From: Spirodela intermedia
Taxonomy: Eukaryota; Streptophyta; Magnoliopsida; Alismatales; Araceae
Assembly: GCA_902729315.2 (NCBI GenBank)
Contig: LR746274.1
Location: forward strand, 5,111,037 to 5,175,036
Length of the DNA stretch: 64,000 bases
Reading direction: 5' to 3'
Shown here: in pieces, positions 39,851 through 51,985 of the stretch
Numbering within the stretch: position 1 is the first letter of the stretch
Layout: each line of letters starts with the position of its first letter
Translations under genes and position numbers: made by a program
Notes under the pieces: generated by a model
What the model was told of the DNA's origin: nothing
The model's input: the letters and a program-made list of their open reading frames with translations, nothing else
Database searches by the model: none

Positions 39851-40145
39851 TTGCGTGATTTAGACAGCTTGAAAACTAGGGTTTTACTTTTTTCCATCTC
39901 CCTAAAACTAGGATTTCTGTAGGCACAAAGGTCAATTACATAAACTTAGGGTTTTGTGTGTTGAGGTTAAAAATCTCAATTAAACCACAAGTACAATCTA
40001 AATACAATAAAGATCAACTACGTAAAATTAGTGCTATTAAGCCTTCATAAGTATTATAATTAGGGTTGAGCTAAGCCATTTCTAGCTTTAGAGATATGAA
40101 CGTAGCCATCCTAATTACCCTTCATTTTATTTCAACAAATGTAGA
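39851..40145. other. AT-rich DNA upstream of GA repeat
   Basis: Contains repeated actagggtttt/acttagggttttg motifs. May be LTR-derived. No gene. Confidence 0.4.
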
Positions 40146-40223
40146 ATGAGAGAGACCAAGAGAGTGAGAGAGAGAGGGAGAGAGAGAGGGAGAGAGAGAG
40201 AGAGAGAGGGAGAGAGAGAGAGA

Positions 40224-40279
<56 letters not shown>
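40146..40279. repeat. (GA)n microsatellite, about 130 bp
   Basis: GA repeat interrupted by periodic ggga. It is followed by a 15-bp direct repeat gatccttttacggtc (40279 and 40303). Confidence 0.95.
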
Positions 40280-40282
<3 letters not shown>

Positions 40283-40747
40283 TTTTACGGTCAACCATTT
40301 AAGATCCTTTTACGGTCATGGTGGGCTTATCCTAATAGAAGTGGCAAATGACGATGTAAAAGCCCATCTTTAACTGGCCCACAATGTACGTTCATGGTAG
40401 ATGCGACAAGGGGAAAGCCCATCTTTATTACTTGGCCGCGTGGGTTCATTGGGTCCGGTTTGGCCCGAAATATATTTTCTCCAAATTAGTACTTTAAAAA
40501 ATGATATATATATAGTATTGAAAAAGTCCGAGTTAACCGAATCTAACCGCCGCCCCTGGACGGCAACGGCCGACCCTGAAAGGTAGGCGCGGGGGGCAGA
40601 GATGGGCCCCACGTTTGAAAACCATCTCCTTCCTTCCTTCCTTCCTTCCCTTGCCCTCTCTACCAGAAGCTCCTCCCATCCCGTCGCCGGAGTTTTCCTC
40701 TCTCCGCCGCTCCGGCGGGACCGCCAGGAAGAGGATTGGCCCCTCCG

Positions 40748-41696
40748 ATGGGCTGCGGCTACTCGAAGCTGGAGCCCGACGAGGAGCGGGGAGACGGCCT
40801 CCCGCCGAGCCGGCTCCGCAGTGAGGATCCGGGCGGCGCCACCCGCCGGCGAGCTCCCTCCGCCGCCCCCGCCACCTCCGGGATCCTCGTCCCCCAGGAG
40901 GAGGAGGACGCGGAGTCCTTTACGGCGGAGGAGGAGATCTCCCACGGCGCCGGCGTTTGTCCGCCTCCGGCGGAGTCCAGAAGGCCCCCCCGCTGTCCTC
41001 CTCCGATGATGATGAGGAGCAGAGAATCCGGCGGCGCCGGGTCGGAGGAGAAGGACGAGGGAGAAGGAGAGGAGGGAGGAGGGAAGAGGAGATCAGTTGC
41101 AGAGGAGAGAGGGGAGAGGAAGAGGAAGGACTCCGCAGAGAGAGAGGAGGGGGAGGGGGTGAGTAGATCCGCATCCTTGCTCAGCCATGAGGATGGGGAC
41201 CTCCCCGGATCGCCGAGCTTCAGATTCTACTTCACCGCCGTCCCCATCCGCGACTCCGCCGACGACGAGGAATATCTCATCCCCGGTATGTCCCTCTGCA
41301 ACTCCCTCAGTTAGAGATCGAGAGATCGATAGAGAAAGAAGCAGTGAAGGTTCACCATGGCTCTTCTGGTGGCGCCGCAGCAGAGAAGACGAGCAGGAAG
41401 GAGATGCACAGCCGACTGGGGAGAAAGGACAGCACCGACTCTCGGGCCTCCGAGGTGCGGATTCTCTTCCTACTCCTCCATTGCTGAGCTCCTCCTCCTA
41501 GTTGCTGGAGATTCTAGGGTTTGCCGTGCTGCATCAGGAGGGTGATGGGAGAGCTCCGAAGAGATTCAGAGGTCGGGGGCTCAAGGTGTTGACGAAGGGG
41601 ACGGGCTCCGTCTACGCTCTCTTCAAGGTCAGGTCCTCCTACGGCGGCGGCGGGGCCAACAACTCCTCCTCCCTGGTTCCCGAGAAGGTGGCGTAG
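40748..41696 (+). CDS. Probable N-myristoylated acidic protein, function unknown
   Basis: The first exon starts MGCGYSKLEPDEE, a textbook N-myristoylation signal (Met-Gly-x-x-x-Ser) with Cys3 for palmitoylation, so plasma-membrane attachment is likely. Residues about 25-140 are low-complexity and rich in Glu, Lys, Arg and Gly. The segment LPGSPSFRFYFTAVP (near residue 157) resembles the conserved PGSPSFR-Y motif seen in uncharacterised plant MGCGxSK proteins. Reading straight on gives a stop at 41312-41314. A spliced model is 40748-41285, 41381-41454, 41502-41696, with exon 3 coding PKRFRGRGLKVL and ending in SSLVPEKVA. This keeps phase and conserved-looking sequence, but intron 2 would be only 47 bp, unusually short for plants. 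The GC-rich composition contrasts with the gypsy-derived DNA on both sides. The start is supported by the motif; the 3' structure is uncertain. Confidence 0.6.
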
Positions 41697-42099
41697 AGTA
41701 GCGGCGATAACCTCGCTAAAGCTCGAAGTTTTACTTGCTGTCTCGTCTTCATGCTCTCACAGACGAGACCTCCGTCGTTGACTTTCTGCTACCTATAAAT
41801 AGACTTTCTATTGGTCAAATTATGATGGTCAGCACTGTAAAATTGGCCTTGGCCTCGTGAACCCTTCTCTTTCCTTTTTTTCTTTTTTTGGAAGGTTTGG
41901 GCCTCAAATCCAAGGCTAGAATGCTCGATCTGGACACCACATGCTCCACCTTTGAGATCAAGCATACTGAACCCAGTGTTCATGGCAAGGGAGGGTATGT
42001 CCCTCCCTTAGTTGGAGATATCTATCTTCTTAGGTGAGGACCTCATCTAGTGGCTATACCAAGTTGAGTTCTAATTCATAATGAACCACACTTCAGGAG
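41697..42099 (+). other. 3' flank of MGCGYSKL gene running into gypsy-derived sequence
   Basis: From about 41788 (tagactttctattggtca) the sequence matches 52880-52935, and caaggctagaatg at about 41909 matches about 53735. So gypsy-related repeat begins within 100 bp of the gene's proposed stop. Confidence 0.6.
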
Positions 42100-44260
42100 A
42101 CCACCAAACCACCCAGACAACCATGATCAAAGCTGATGCACTCTTGTGGTATGTGTGGAGAGTTGACCAATGGCCTATTCTTGACTAACTAGATTTTTGA
42201 ACTCAACTCTTGACTTATTTTGATAACCCTAGTTTTGGGAACATCTACTATAAACTTTTCAATATCAAGCAACATGGCACAATGGCTGAATTTCATTGCA
42301 AGGTTGTGGTGATTGACGCATTCCTGCTAAGACAAGCACTCGTACTATAATGGGTTGTGCTCAATGGTTTGAAGGCAAAAATTGTTACAAAAATCAAGAT
42401 GTTCAAGGGAACTAGATTGAAGGAAACACTAGAATTAGCCCATACGACAAAGAGTCAGCTTGTATGCTGATGGTTGGCATGGAACTCAAAGCCAATTAAA
42501 TCACTGCAACCTACTCCTTTCAAGTGAGAAGGTAGAAAAATTGATCAACCTCCTAGCCACCAAATGGAAACTCCCAATGCAAATATCCTTCCAACAACCA
42601 GACTTTCTCTAACCATAGGGCAACAAAGGGTTAGGGCACTGATAGTAACAACATGAGATGATTGAAACTTACTGATATGCAATTGCAAAATCCCATGTCA
42701 AGAGGGCTGTGATGAGAAATTTAACCATGCCATCACTACAAGCAAGGCTTTCAACTACTAGTGGTACATGAAGATGACTTAGAACATGACACTTCAAAAT
42801 AAGCAAGTTGTGAACTAGTGGAAGTAGCACCTGCTAGAACCATTGAGATAGTCTCCTTATCACAAATTGAGGTCCCTCTCTCCATAAATTCAAGCTAGGA
42901 TAATTAGCCCTTAGCATGCTCAAGATGAGAGATACTGTACACAACAAAGAAGTTGCCCAAGAACTTGATCTACTTGTGGATGAGACCTTGAGGTATACTA
43001 TCACCTTAGGAGATAGGTCAACAATTCATGGTTGTGGCATATGTTTGAGGGTCAATATGGAGATGCAAAGGCCGTGAATAATAGAGCATTTCCTATTGTT
43101 AGAAGGCTACTGCCAATACTTGATACTTGACATCCAATGGCTATAGACACTTGGGTATACCATGATTCATTGGGAGCTATTAGTGGTACATTTTCATGTG
43201 AGCGACTAGACCATCACATTATAGGGAAATCAAAGATTACTTAAGATAGGAATTTCATTGAAGGTGGTGACCATCAAAGAGAAATATGTGGAAGTCAAGG
43301 ATATGCCTAAGCCCTAGCTCGATGAGTTCATCAACAATACAAAGGAGGAACAAGACCCAACATGAGAGCTTACCCTTCAGTGAAAATTTTTGACTTATTT
43401 TCAAATCGCTGCAAAATACACCATCCCCATGAGATGTGGATCACACCATCCACCTCAAAACTACATATGGAGTCCATCAACATCTGCCCCTTTTGTTATC
43501 CTCACTCACAAAAAGATGCTATGGCTTGGTAATTGTGCCCATCTTTCTCGAACTTGTAACAAATAAGGATTGGGATTCAAACTAACCCCAAGTTGTCCCA
43601 TATCATGAAGAACATGAACAAAGGCTTGGTAATTGTGCCTCATTATTCGATAGTCCAAGGGTTGGTGTGTTATAAGGATACGGTGGTCTTAACATCAGAA
43701 TCCACTCTCATTCCCAAACTTTTAGAAGAATGTTATGGAGGGGCAGTGGGTGAACACTCTAGATTCATCTATACTTATAAGAGAGTCACTAGACAACTAT
43801 TTTAGCTGGGAGTGAAGAAGAGGACTAGAGAATTCATTACAAACTATCTAATTTGTCAACAATACAAGTAGATTCTCTAGCACTAGTAGACCTTTAGCTT
43901 TTACCTATTCCCAATAGAGTCCAACATGAGATAACAATGAATTTTCTAGGATTGTCAAATTCCTATGGTAAAATGATATATTTGTGGTTGTAGATCGACT
44001 AACAAAATATGCTCACTTTGTCTCAATGCGGCACCCATTTTCAATAACAAACATTGTTGACATCTTTGTTAAAGAGGTAATCCAACTTCATGGGATTCCT
44101 AAGACTATTATCTATGATAGGTCTCTTCCTAAGACTTCATGGTAGGTCTCTTCCTCAAAAAATTTTGGCAAAAAGTTCATTCATTAGAAGGCACTAAACT
44201 CAAATATATTAGGTCACTTAATATGGGAGAACATATTAGGTCACTCATAAGTGAACTAGA
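42100..44260 (+). mobile_element. Ty3/gypsy retrotransposon remnant: gag, protease, integrase; RT/RNase H missing
   Basis: Broken frames read, in order: gag (FDNPSFGNIYYKLFNIKQ-type at about 42225, then LNGLKAKIVTKIKMFKGT at about 42365), and an aspartic-protease region (TITLGDRSTIHGCGI at about 43000, then LILDIQWLQTLG at about 43130). The integrase zinc region at 43660-43870 reads LVCYKDTVVLTSESTLIPKL, EHSRFIYTYKRVT and ICQQYK. It is followed by pieces of the integrase core (VDRLTKYAHF-like at about 43990, then VHSLEGTKLKYIRS near 44180). Only about 0.5 kb separates protease from the integrase zinc region, so RT and RNase H were lost by internal deletion. Many stops; not functional. Confidence 0.78.
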
Positions 44261-44457
44261 CAGGTGGAAAAGGATATTAAGACATTGTGGACCTTGGGGT
44301 GCCTCGAAGCTATGTGTTAAAGTTTATCTGTTATATCTGTTCTTACTCCCCTCTTAGGCTTCCCCTATTCTTGTCAAATTCTGCTCTCCATTTTCAAAAC
44401 ATTGGATAACTAAACTTGGTCTACTTCCCTATTCCATGGTTTTGGTACCTTACAAAA

Positions 44458-46715
44458 TCCTTTATATGATTTATTGAAACTAATCATTTTAAGCTAGATA
44501 TTTTTGAAAAAAGAAAGTTATCAAATACATAAGTCAAATAATTAAAAATACAAGCTACAAATATCACTAATAGGTGAAGAAATATTACAAACAATCAGAG
44601 GTGTAAAGGACATAAATGTAAATTAAACAACTTCCTAATCACAATCACTCTTGCAAATGACTACTACTCCATCCTTCTCATGAAGTCATAATGAGCACTA
44701 CAATCTTCATTGAAGAAATTGATTATCAAAGGAAAAAAAAGATAAAAGGAACATAAAATAATGAGAAAAATTAACCTTTCACATGAGTTTCACAAGTCAA
44801 ATGTGGGAACTGTAGATGAATAGCCATCCATTGCTTGATAAAGGAGCCTAGGAAATATATTCCTATAAGGATCTTTCTCCCTCTTATCCTTCAAATAGGC
44901 AACACAGTTTTCAATTTCACACCACATGACAATACAATTTTTGTGCCTTGTTTTTGTCCCTTAGTTCATCCTCCCTCCCTACCAAAAATGAAAAATTATA
45001 ATCACAAAATTCTGATGATGAATGCATTCAAAACCCATTTTAAAAATAAATACAACAAGAAAATTGAGTAGAAAAACTAAAAAAAATAGCAAAAAGTAAA
45101 CACCAAGAATATTTGAATATGGACACTTGAATTTTGACCAGAATTATCTCAAATTGAACTATAGCCTATTCTCAAATGTATGAAACAGATTTTAAAAAAT
45201 GGGAAAAAAATTGGGGCATCGAGAACTACCTCTTGTTCTAATTGGCCTTCCAAACAAGAAATAAAACCTTCCTGGGATTTTTGGCAACAAAATTGGGATG
45301 TGAATTTCTTGGTCCCCGAGCTCTCTTGGAGAATCAGCCCTATTAGTAGCATGCCAACATGAGGAGCTTGTTAGGGAAATGAAAAATCTTTCAATAGCAT
45401 CATGATTGGACATCCGTAAGAATGGCTACCAATGCTATGCAATTATTTAGATAGGTAATCACAGAATTTTTAGTAAGAATTAGAAAAGAAAGATTGAATT
45501 GATTGGTTACAAGGAGAAAAACCCCTAAATACGAGGGCAAAACAAATAACAGGCAATAATGAACCATTCGAAAGTCTAGTTCATATGGAAACAAAATCAA
45601 AGGCCAAATGAAGGTTCACATTTTTCTAACCTTTACTCTCCCCTTGTTTCTGGCGAGCCCTAAATGTACAGTAGCAATCAGATTTTCCCCCATACTGATA
45701 CACACTATTCAAAACTTCAAGAACAAAAGATTTTCATTCAGATTTTCCTTACGTTTCTAGCCAGATTTTGGCATCGGGAATAGGAAATGAAATCCGTGTG
45801 GACTTGTCCAGAAGAAAATGGATGGGGTAGGGGTTCACAGCAGTTAAGAAGATTCCTACATCGGTGATTACAAAAATAAAGAATAAACCTGCGATTATTA
45901 GGGTGAGCTGGCTCCTTACATTAATACTGAGTTCAATGGCCTGATTACTATAACACCAACTATCACTACGTCAATTTCATCTGCAGTCCTCTGCAAGAAG
46001 CTCTCGTTGGCCAGAAATTCAGCCCAAGATTGAGGTAGACTTCCAAGAGGTGTCCAAAAGAGGCTATAGAATAAAATGAAGAGACATCACTGAAGATTCA
46101 CTGGATGGAAGAAAATGTAAAGTAGGTTAGAAGAGGGAAAGCAATGACAAACGCAAAAGGATCAGGATGTGATAGATGAAACAGAGATGAGGGGCAGAGA
46201 TGGTAAGAAACAGAAATGGGGCAGAAAAGGTCAAACGAAAATATATTTCATTTCTCAGGTAAAGAAGCAAAGATTCTGCTGACTTGGTTAAGGATGATGA
46301 AAATTTTCAGAGCATTAGATCCCGTTGTGATAACCGGTTTTAGGAAAACAATGTACTTGAATATTTGTCAGAGAGAGAGAGAGAGGTCATTTCTTTTCAA
46401 AAGAAAAAGACTGATAAGCTCTCCAAGACCAGTCGACACTCCCCACGGATGGAACAGTCTGATTTCCCTCCGTAATAACAATTTTAAAAGGCACGAAGAA
46501 TTTAGAAGTTTTGAAAACTGGAGTAGCCTTTCTAGATAAATCAGCAGTTCAAGAAATCCTCATACGTAACGTAGAAACAATTAGAGAGAAAAGGTTGTGG
46601 CCGAGTCAGATCCCAGTCTGGATAGATTATGTCTTCTAAATGAGCAGGTCCTAATGGAAAAGATCGTTTATTTAAAAAAAACTCAAAAAATTGAGAGGTC
46701 ACCTTAATCATTTTT
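44458..46715. repeat. Segmental duplication, copy A (direct repeat of 54430-56735)
   Basis: Colinear, same orientation, high similarity by eye over about 2.2 kb: ttatatgatttattgaaact at the left end, both 3' exons of the lipid acyltransferase gene, and intron landmarks such as a gagagagagag tract followed by catttctnttcanaaaaa (46375 and 56325). Similarity fades at about 46715 / 56735. Confidence 0.88.
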
Positions 46716-46906
46716 TTTTGAATGTGAAGATTAACTTGATTACCACCAAAGAAACTTAAAAGAATATCAAAGAGAAAAGACAACCTAGCAAGTATCAACG
46801 TCTCGACTCTAACAGAATGAACTCGAGAATTTGCATATAAGGATGCGGATCTGAGCAGCTTCAGTCTCCATTTAAGAGAATCCCTTGTTAAAATATCGAC
46901 CAAGAA
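44790..46906 (-). pseudogene. Phytyl ester synthase-like pseudogene with internal five-exon loss
   Basis: Three exons remain: 46906-46785 (FLVDILTRDS, KWRLKLLRSASLYANSRVHS), 45339-45230 (ADSPRELGDQEIH, KIPGRFYFLFGRPIRTRG) and 44978-44790. The five exons lying between in the family and in the paralogue at 54.8-62.8 kb (together 810 nt, including the whole acyltransferase core) are absent. The break lies at about 46715-46785 inside the fused intron. The remaining exons still join in phase. The last exon lacks 2 nt relative to the paralogue (after the codons for CHV), so translation ends at a TGA soon after instead of at the normal ...STVPTFDL end (still readable in the other frame). Deletion plus frameshift argue for a pseudogene; a truncated transcript is possible. 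Confidence 0.85.
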
Positions 46907-48077
46907 CTGAAAAAAAACCAACTAATTCAATCAGAAAAAAGGAAAATTTACGTACGTTTAAACAAAAGCATAAGTTTTGATTAATGACCCTGATCTCTGT
47001 AAAGAATTCCAGCCATAATCCAAACTAAGGTAATGGAGAAAACATAAAGGAGGCGCATAAGTTTTGGCTATGTGGTCTCAAACAGATTATACCAGGTGAA
47101 AAATGGTGGTTCACAATTAAATAGAGAGCCAAAAACTCGATGAGTAAGTAATTACGGGTTATGAGTGGCTGGTAATCCGTCTTAGGAGATTACTTCAACT
47201 TCCTATTCTTAGAAAAATAAATAAGAATAGGATACAAAAATGTGCAAGAGCACACGAAACATGATACTGGCATGGACTTTTCAGCTTTCTTTCCGCACTT
47301 AATAGGAAAAAGGATTCCGTAATACCTTTCTTTTTCATTTTTTATTTTTCAATTTTAGGTGGTGGGGAGAGAGACACTGGCAAGATTGTAAATCAACTCC
47401 CACTACTGGAAAATTAGACAGAAGATTTAGCAACGAGGAATTTCTCAACCTTTTAGGAGATAGAGCAAGCTATATTTTCCTCATTCAACAGACATGAGGG
47501 AACTTTCTTTTTATTTTCCATATGTCCACCAAATGATTTCATGAAATAAAAGGAAAACAGTAAACATTTCAGGGACCATTTGAAACATTCCAACTTAAAA
47601 TGAGAAAAATATGGAAATAATTCGAGAACAACCAACCATGTATGCAGGCTAGAAAATACAAATCAACAAAACACAATGCATGATTCATCCAGAAGCTAAG
47701 CTTCCGCCATGCGTAGAATAATTAAACTCAAGAATACTAGAAAGAATACAGTGATATTTGACGAGGTGTACTTCTTCATAAATGCATTTCTGCTCTTCGC
47801 CCACCAAAGTTCGCAGGGCATAGTTATCAAAGTGACTTTTAAGGAAGTGTTTACCGGATGTAAAATGGAACCAGCTGAATCACTCAATCAAACGTTTAAT
47901 CAAATATTGGTCACAACATTCCTAATTAAAATTCTGTATTTTTCGCTGAAATAAGTTTAGCCCAGGTCAGCGCTGACACGGATTTCAAAAAGAAAAATTA
48001 TACTGACTCTTCTTCCTCGCTTATTTTAACATTTGTAGTGTTTTTTATAATACGCACGTTCTTCACGCCCCATTAAA
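46907..48077. other. Upstream sequence of the synthase pseudogene
   Basis: I looked for the expected N-terminal hydrolase exons (PPRWFSPLEC, FLPGIDGTG, GESFGG) on the minus strand and found none. Sequence is AT-rich without recognisable repeats. Confidence 0.5.
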
Positions 48078-48241
48078 CTAAAGGGAACCGGTGACTTCTC
48101 CGCCTTGATCCTTACTATCGGCGCTCCCGGCAGACGGGACGTGGCCCTTCCTGCACTCCGCCATTCGCGCTTCGGCTTCTGGCGAACCGCCAGCGAGGCC
48201 CAGCGTGCAGGTGGATACCACGCCGCCGCAATGGTCGCCAT
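48078..48241 (-). CDS. Possible orphan first exon with plastid transit peptide
   Basis: A GC-rich frame begins MATIAAAWYPPARWASLAVR and continues basic, Ser/Ala/Arg-rich and acid-poor to IVRIKAEKSPVPFSL, which looks like a chloroplast transit peptide with a V-R-I-K-A type cleavage site. It lies 1.2-1.3 kb upstream of the synthase pseudogene on the same strand. Phytyl ester synthases are plastid proteins with such N-termini, so it may be the remaining exon 1 of that copy. Candidate donors are ATA|GTAAGG (48116/48115) or CCG|GTTCCC. Assignment rests on position and composition only. Confidence 0.35.
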
Positions 48242-48684
48242 CTCTGGCGGCGCGCAAGGAAGAGAGGTTGGTACGTACGACTTTGGACGGGATCAACTGC
48301 CTCCGAAGCCGGGTGGGCTTATACTACAAGGTTGACAATGGAAAACCAGATCTTTCTGCGTTGCAAGTGGAGAGCTTGAACATGGAGCTCCATAATCCGC
48401 ACGTTTAACAGACACCTTGTAACAATTTACTCTCTCTCCTCTCTCCTTTTTCCGTACACAGAACCGACATTAAAATGGAAGGAGAGAGAGAGAGGGAGAG
48501 AAAGATGAAGAAAAGTCAAGATAGAAATAAGCGGGAGCCTATTGAGGTCGAGAGAGAGAGAGAGGATAGCTAGTCAAATTAGGGCATCTTTCCAGGAGTA
48601 GATTCTACTCGTCATTGGCTCACACCTCACATCATTTGTTGAAATGGCCAGCCTACGCCAGCCTCTTTTATATCCAATATAAAA

Positions 48685-48736
<52 letters not shown>

Positions 48737-51700
48737 AGTGATAGTATTTGAAAGTTTTAACGTTAGAGTTTTTTTCTACTACATGAGATCCTTATCTCTC
48801 ATCTATTTCAACTCATTTTCTCTCAATTTTCAATTGATTTTTTTTCAAAGTGATATCGGAGCACTATGTTTGTCGTTTTGTGGTGTAACAAGAGATATGC
48901 AAGGATCATTAATACCGTTTATTTTGATATTAAAATGGAAAATTTATTGATAAGTTATTATCAAAATATTGATTTTATTAATGGATATCATTTAGCTATT
49001 CAAAATATTTGGTATATTTAATAAATTAATTATATTGTTTTTCTTTGTTAAATAATTATGGCTTCATTACTAAAGAGTAAAATCTAATACATTAATGTTT
49101 TACATTTATTGATTTTCTAACTTGGGAATATTTAAAACTACAATATTATCAATTGAAGAAAGGATCTACAAACAAAAGGTTTAGCATATGATCATTTGGC
49201 ATGACTTGACACATGTTAACACATTCACAAAAGTGATAGCATCACAGCATATATCTATTCCATATCTTTTCTAGATAATATTGGATAGATTTCCCTGTTG
49301 TCACATATGTTAAATCAAGATGAAAATACATCATGATCAAATATTCAAGTTTGAAAAGAGTATCTCAATATTGACATAGTGGTGTTTACATTGATAAAAA
49401 GATAAGAAAAACTTAATGATATAGATTTGATGCATATATTCAATTGTTCTCCATCAAATTATGAAACTTCAGTTCAAATCTGAATTCAAAATGATCACAA
49501 AAATAGAGAAATTTGAAACCTAGGAAGTCTAAATGTGAATTACCATGCATTCTGAAAGCAATAAATTTTTGAATGCTAATGAACAAAGAAAATAGGAAAA
49601 TTGGTACAAAACAAGCTTATATGTTGGACAAGTGTTTTGAATCAAAAGATCAAAAAATATGCACATACTCAATGCTCATCATCAAGCTCTTTGCACCGTA
49701 TGTATCTACAACAAATAACTTTTCTTCATCATCTTCCTTATTTCATCTAGCAGTCAATTAAGTCATCTATTCTGATCATTACTATCCTAGGACCTAAGAA
49801 TTAGGTGGTGAAGAGAGAATGTTTATGCTGAAACCCCAAGGTGTTGGTAAATTTATTTGGCTTGAGAATAATTATGTCTTCATGGAGATAAACTTCTATG
49901 ATTTAGGTTGTTGATCTTTTTTAAATCAATTTCTATTCTTGAAGGAATACTACCAAAGATTAATTTCCTATAAGAATGAAATTAATCAGGTGAAGTGCAC
50001 ATTAGTCTATAAAACATGTGTTCTTAGTGAGAGAATACTATAAGGTCTTACTATATTGCATGTGTTGACATATCCACTAATGACATAGACATGTATGAGT
50101 ACAAAGCCAACAAAAATCTGAAAAATAAGTAAAAAATTTGAAAAACTCCAATTCACCCCTTCTTTTAGTGTTTTGTCTTATCTCAGCATTCCAACAAAAA
50201 CAAGGTTGGCTGCTGCTGTAAAAATTTATTGCCATAGTAATAGATGTGAATACATTTGTGTAAAGTTTCTTTAGAAAAGTAATTAATTGATCACATGTGA
50301 AATAGATGCTGAGTCAACCTATATTAGACTGTTATGCCAAGGATGTTTGTGTAGAAGAGGAAAGCCCTACATAGTATCCTAAAGATGTCCTAAATATTGA
50401 TGAATGGTAATTGAAAAATTATTTTATAATATCTTATGTACATATTAAGATTATGATTCAATATATCTATTTAATAGTCATGATTTATGTGAGATCATTT
50501 GAATAAATCCTGAATGAAAAGTCATTACTTTATTTTAAGATATATACTTTATCATATTTTAATGATAATAGATTCTCATAGGGCCCATTTGAATTAATAA
50601 GTTTTTAGATCTAAGTACCAATACTGACATGTTGTATTGATTTATCGATAAGTTTATCTTATTTAGATCTAATGACTATAGCTCTAAATAGTTATTTCTA
50701 ACTCCTTTACCATCTTGAGAAATTTCAGATTATTTTATACATATAATTACATGAGACTTTTAATAGTCTTTCAAGCTTGGTCAAATGTCAAGACGTCAAT
50801 GAGTCAATGATCATGATAATCGAAACAAGATCATCCCCAACCTAATTAAAGCATCAGTGCTTTTTGCATTTAGTTAGCTTCCATACATGAAGGGATGTAT
50901 GAAAATTAAGCACAACTCAAGTTTTTATTTATCAAATTTTCAAAAGGGCTCCAAGTCAACAACATCTGCAATATCCTATGGTACATTATTTATTAGTTGT
51001 ATGAGAAATACTTTTTATTATATATTGATTTAATACTCAAAGAGAAAAGATTCTTATACTCATCATTGAGCCTCCAAGAATAATGAATGTAGAAAAGAAT
51101 TTTTGAGTTGAGGTTTTGTGGGAGCTAAGCCCAGAAATCAGCCAATGTTTTGGTAAATAGTTGCTTTAAAAGAAATCAAGAATGAGGTGTTCTAAAAAAA
51201 TGGACGTAGGGAGAAGGTCAAGTTACTATAAAAAATCTTATATTATTTAGATTTCTGTACATAGAAAAATGATAGGGGCTGAAAACAGATAAGGAAGATT
51301 GAAAAATTTAGAAATAGTTGACCAAATTAAAACTATGACCTAATCAATTTAATTCCCTCTTTCTTGATCTAAGTTTGATCTATAGTCTAGCTGAGATACC
51401 TTCCATCCAAATTTAATTACATTCTTACTACTATTAGAGGGGGGGACTTACGTATTTACATTCGAACTAAATTAATAAGATCTTTGTTACCACAAAAAAA
51501 ATCAGCTAGTATTAGAGCTAAATGACGAAAGTAATTTATTTCTTATTTTTTCAACTCTAGTAACAAGTAAATATTATTGTATGATTTTAATATAATATTT
51601 GCAATTAGTATATGATAAGTGAAAAAGATGAAGTGTAAAGCTTTGGCATAACAAATAAATGTTTAGTTTGAGGAGATGAAAAAAGAGTTCAAATCAATGG

Positions 51701-51985
51701 TATTAGAGCCATTGTTGTTCAAATAAAATTAGATACAAAGAAATTCATAAAGATGTATTTTTTTTTAAAAATTGCGCACAATTTATTGACTTCAAGTCAA
51801 TTAAAGGTACTAGTATTTCACTTTGAAGATGACATGTATAATTAAAAGAGAGGAAATCTGTCTCATATGTTCATTGCTAAAAGTGAAAGAATATGAAAAA
51901 TCACATATGACATGTTAATTTAACAAGAGATAGATTTAGAATGTTGGATTAAACATATAGGAACAAGTATTATAAGTAACAAGAT
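48242..51985. other. AT-rich repeat-derived DNA
   Basis: Contains (CT)n of about 22 units at 48691-48734. A degenerate primer-binding-like motif tgatatcggagcac lies at about 48852-48865. Near 50145, aattcaccccttcttttagtgt resembles the end region of copia LTRs. No coding domain is legible. Consistent with old LTR elements, not proven. Confidence 0.45.

Noticed and set aside
40370-41174. Minus-strand frames opposite the MGCGYSKL gene (191 and 84 residues)
   Set aside because: GC-rich antisense shadows. The plus strand has the lipidation motif and the conserved PGSPSFR segment.
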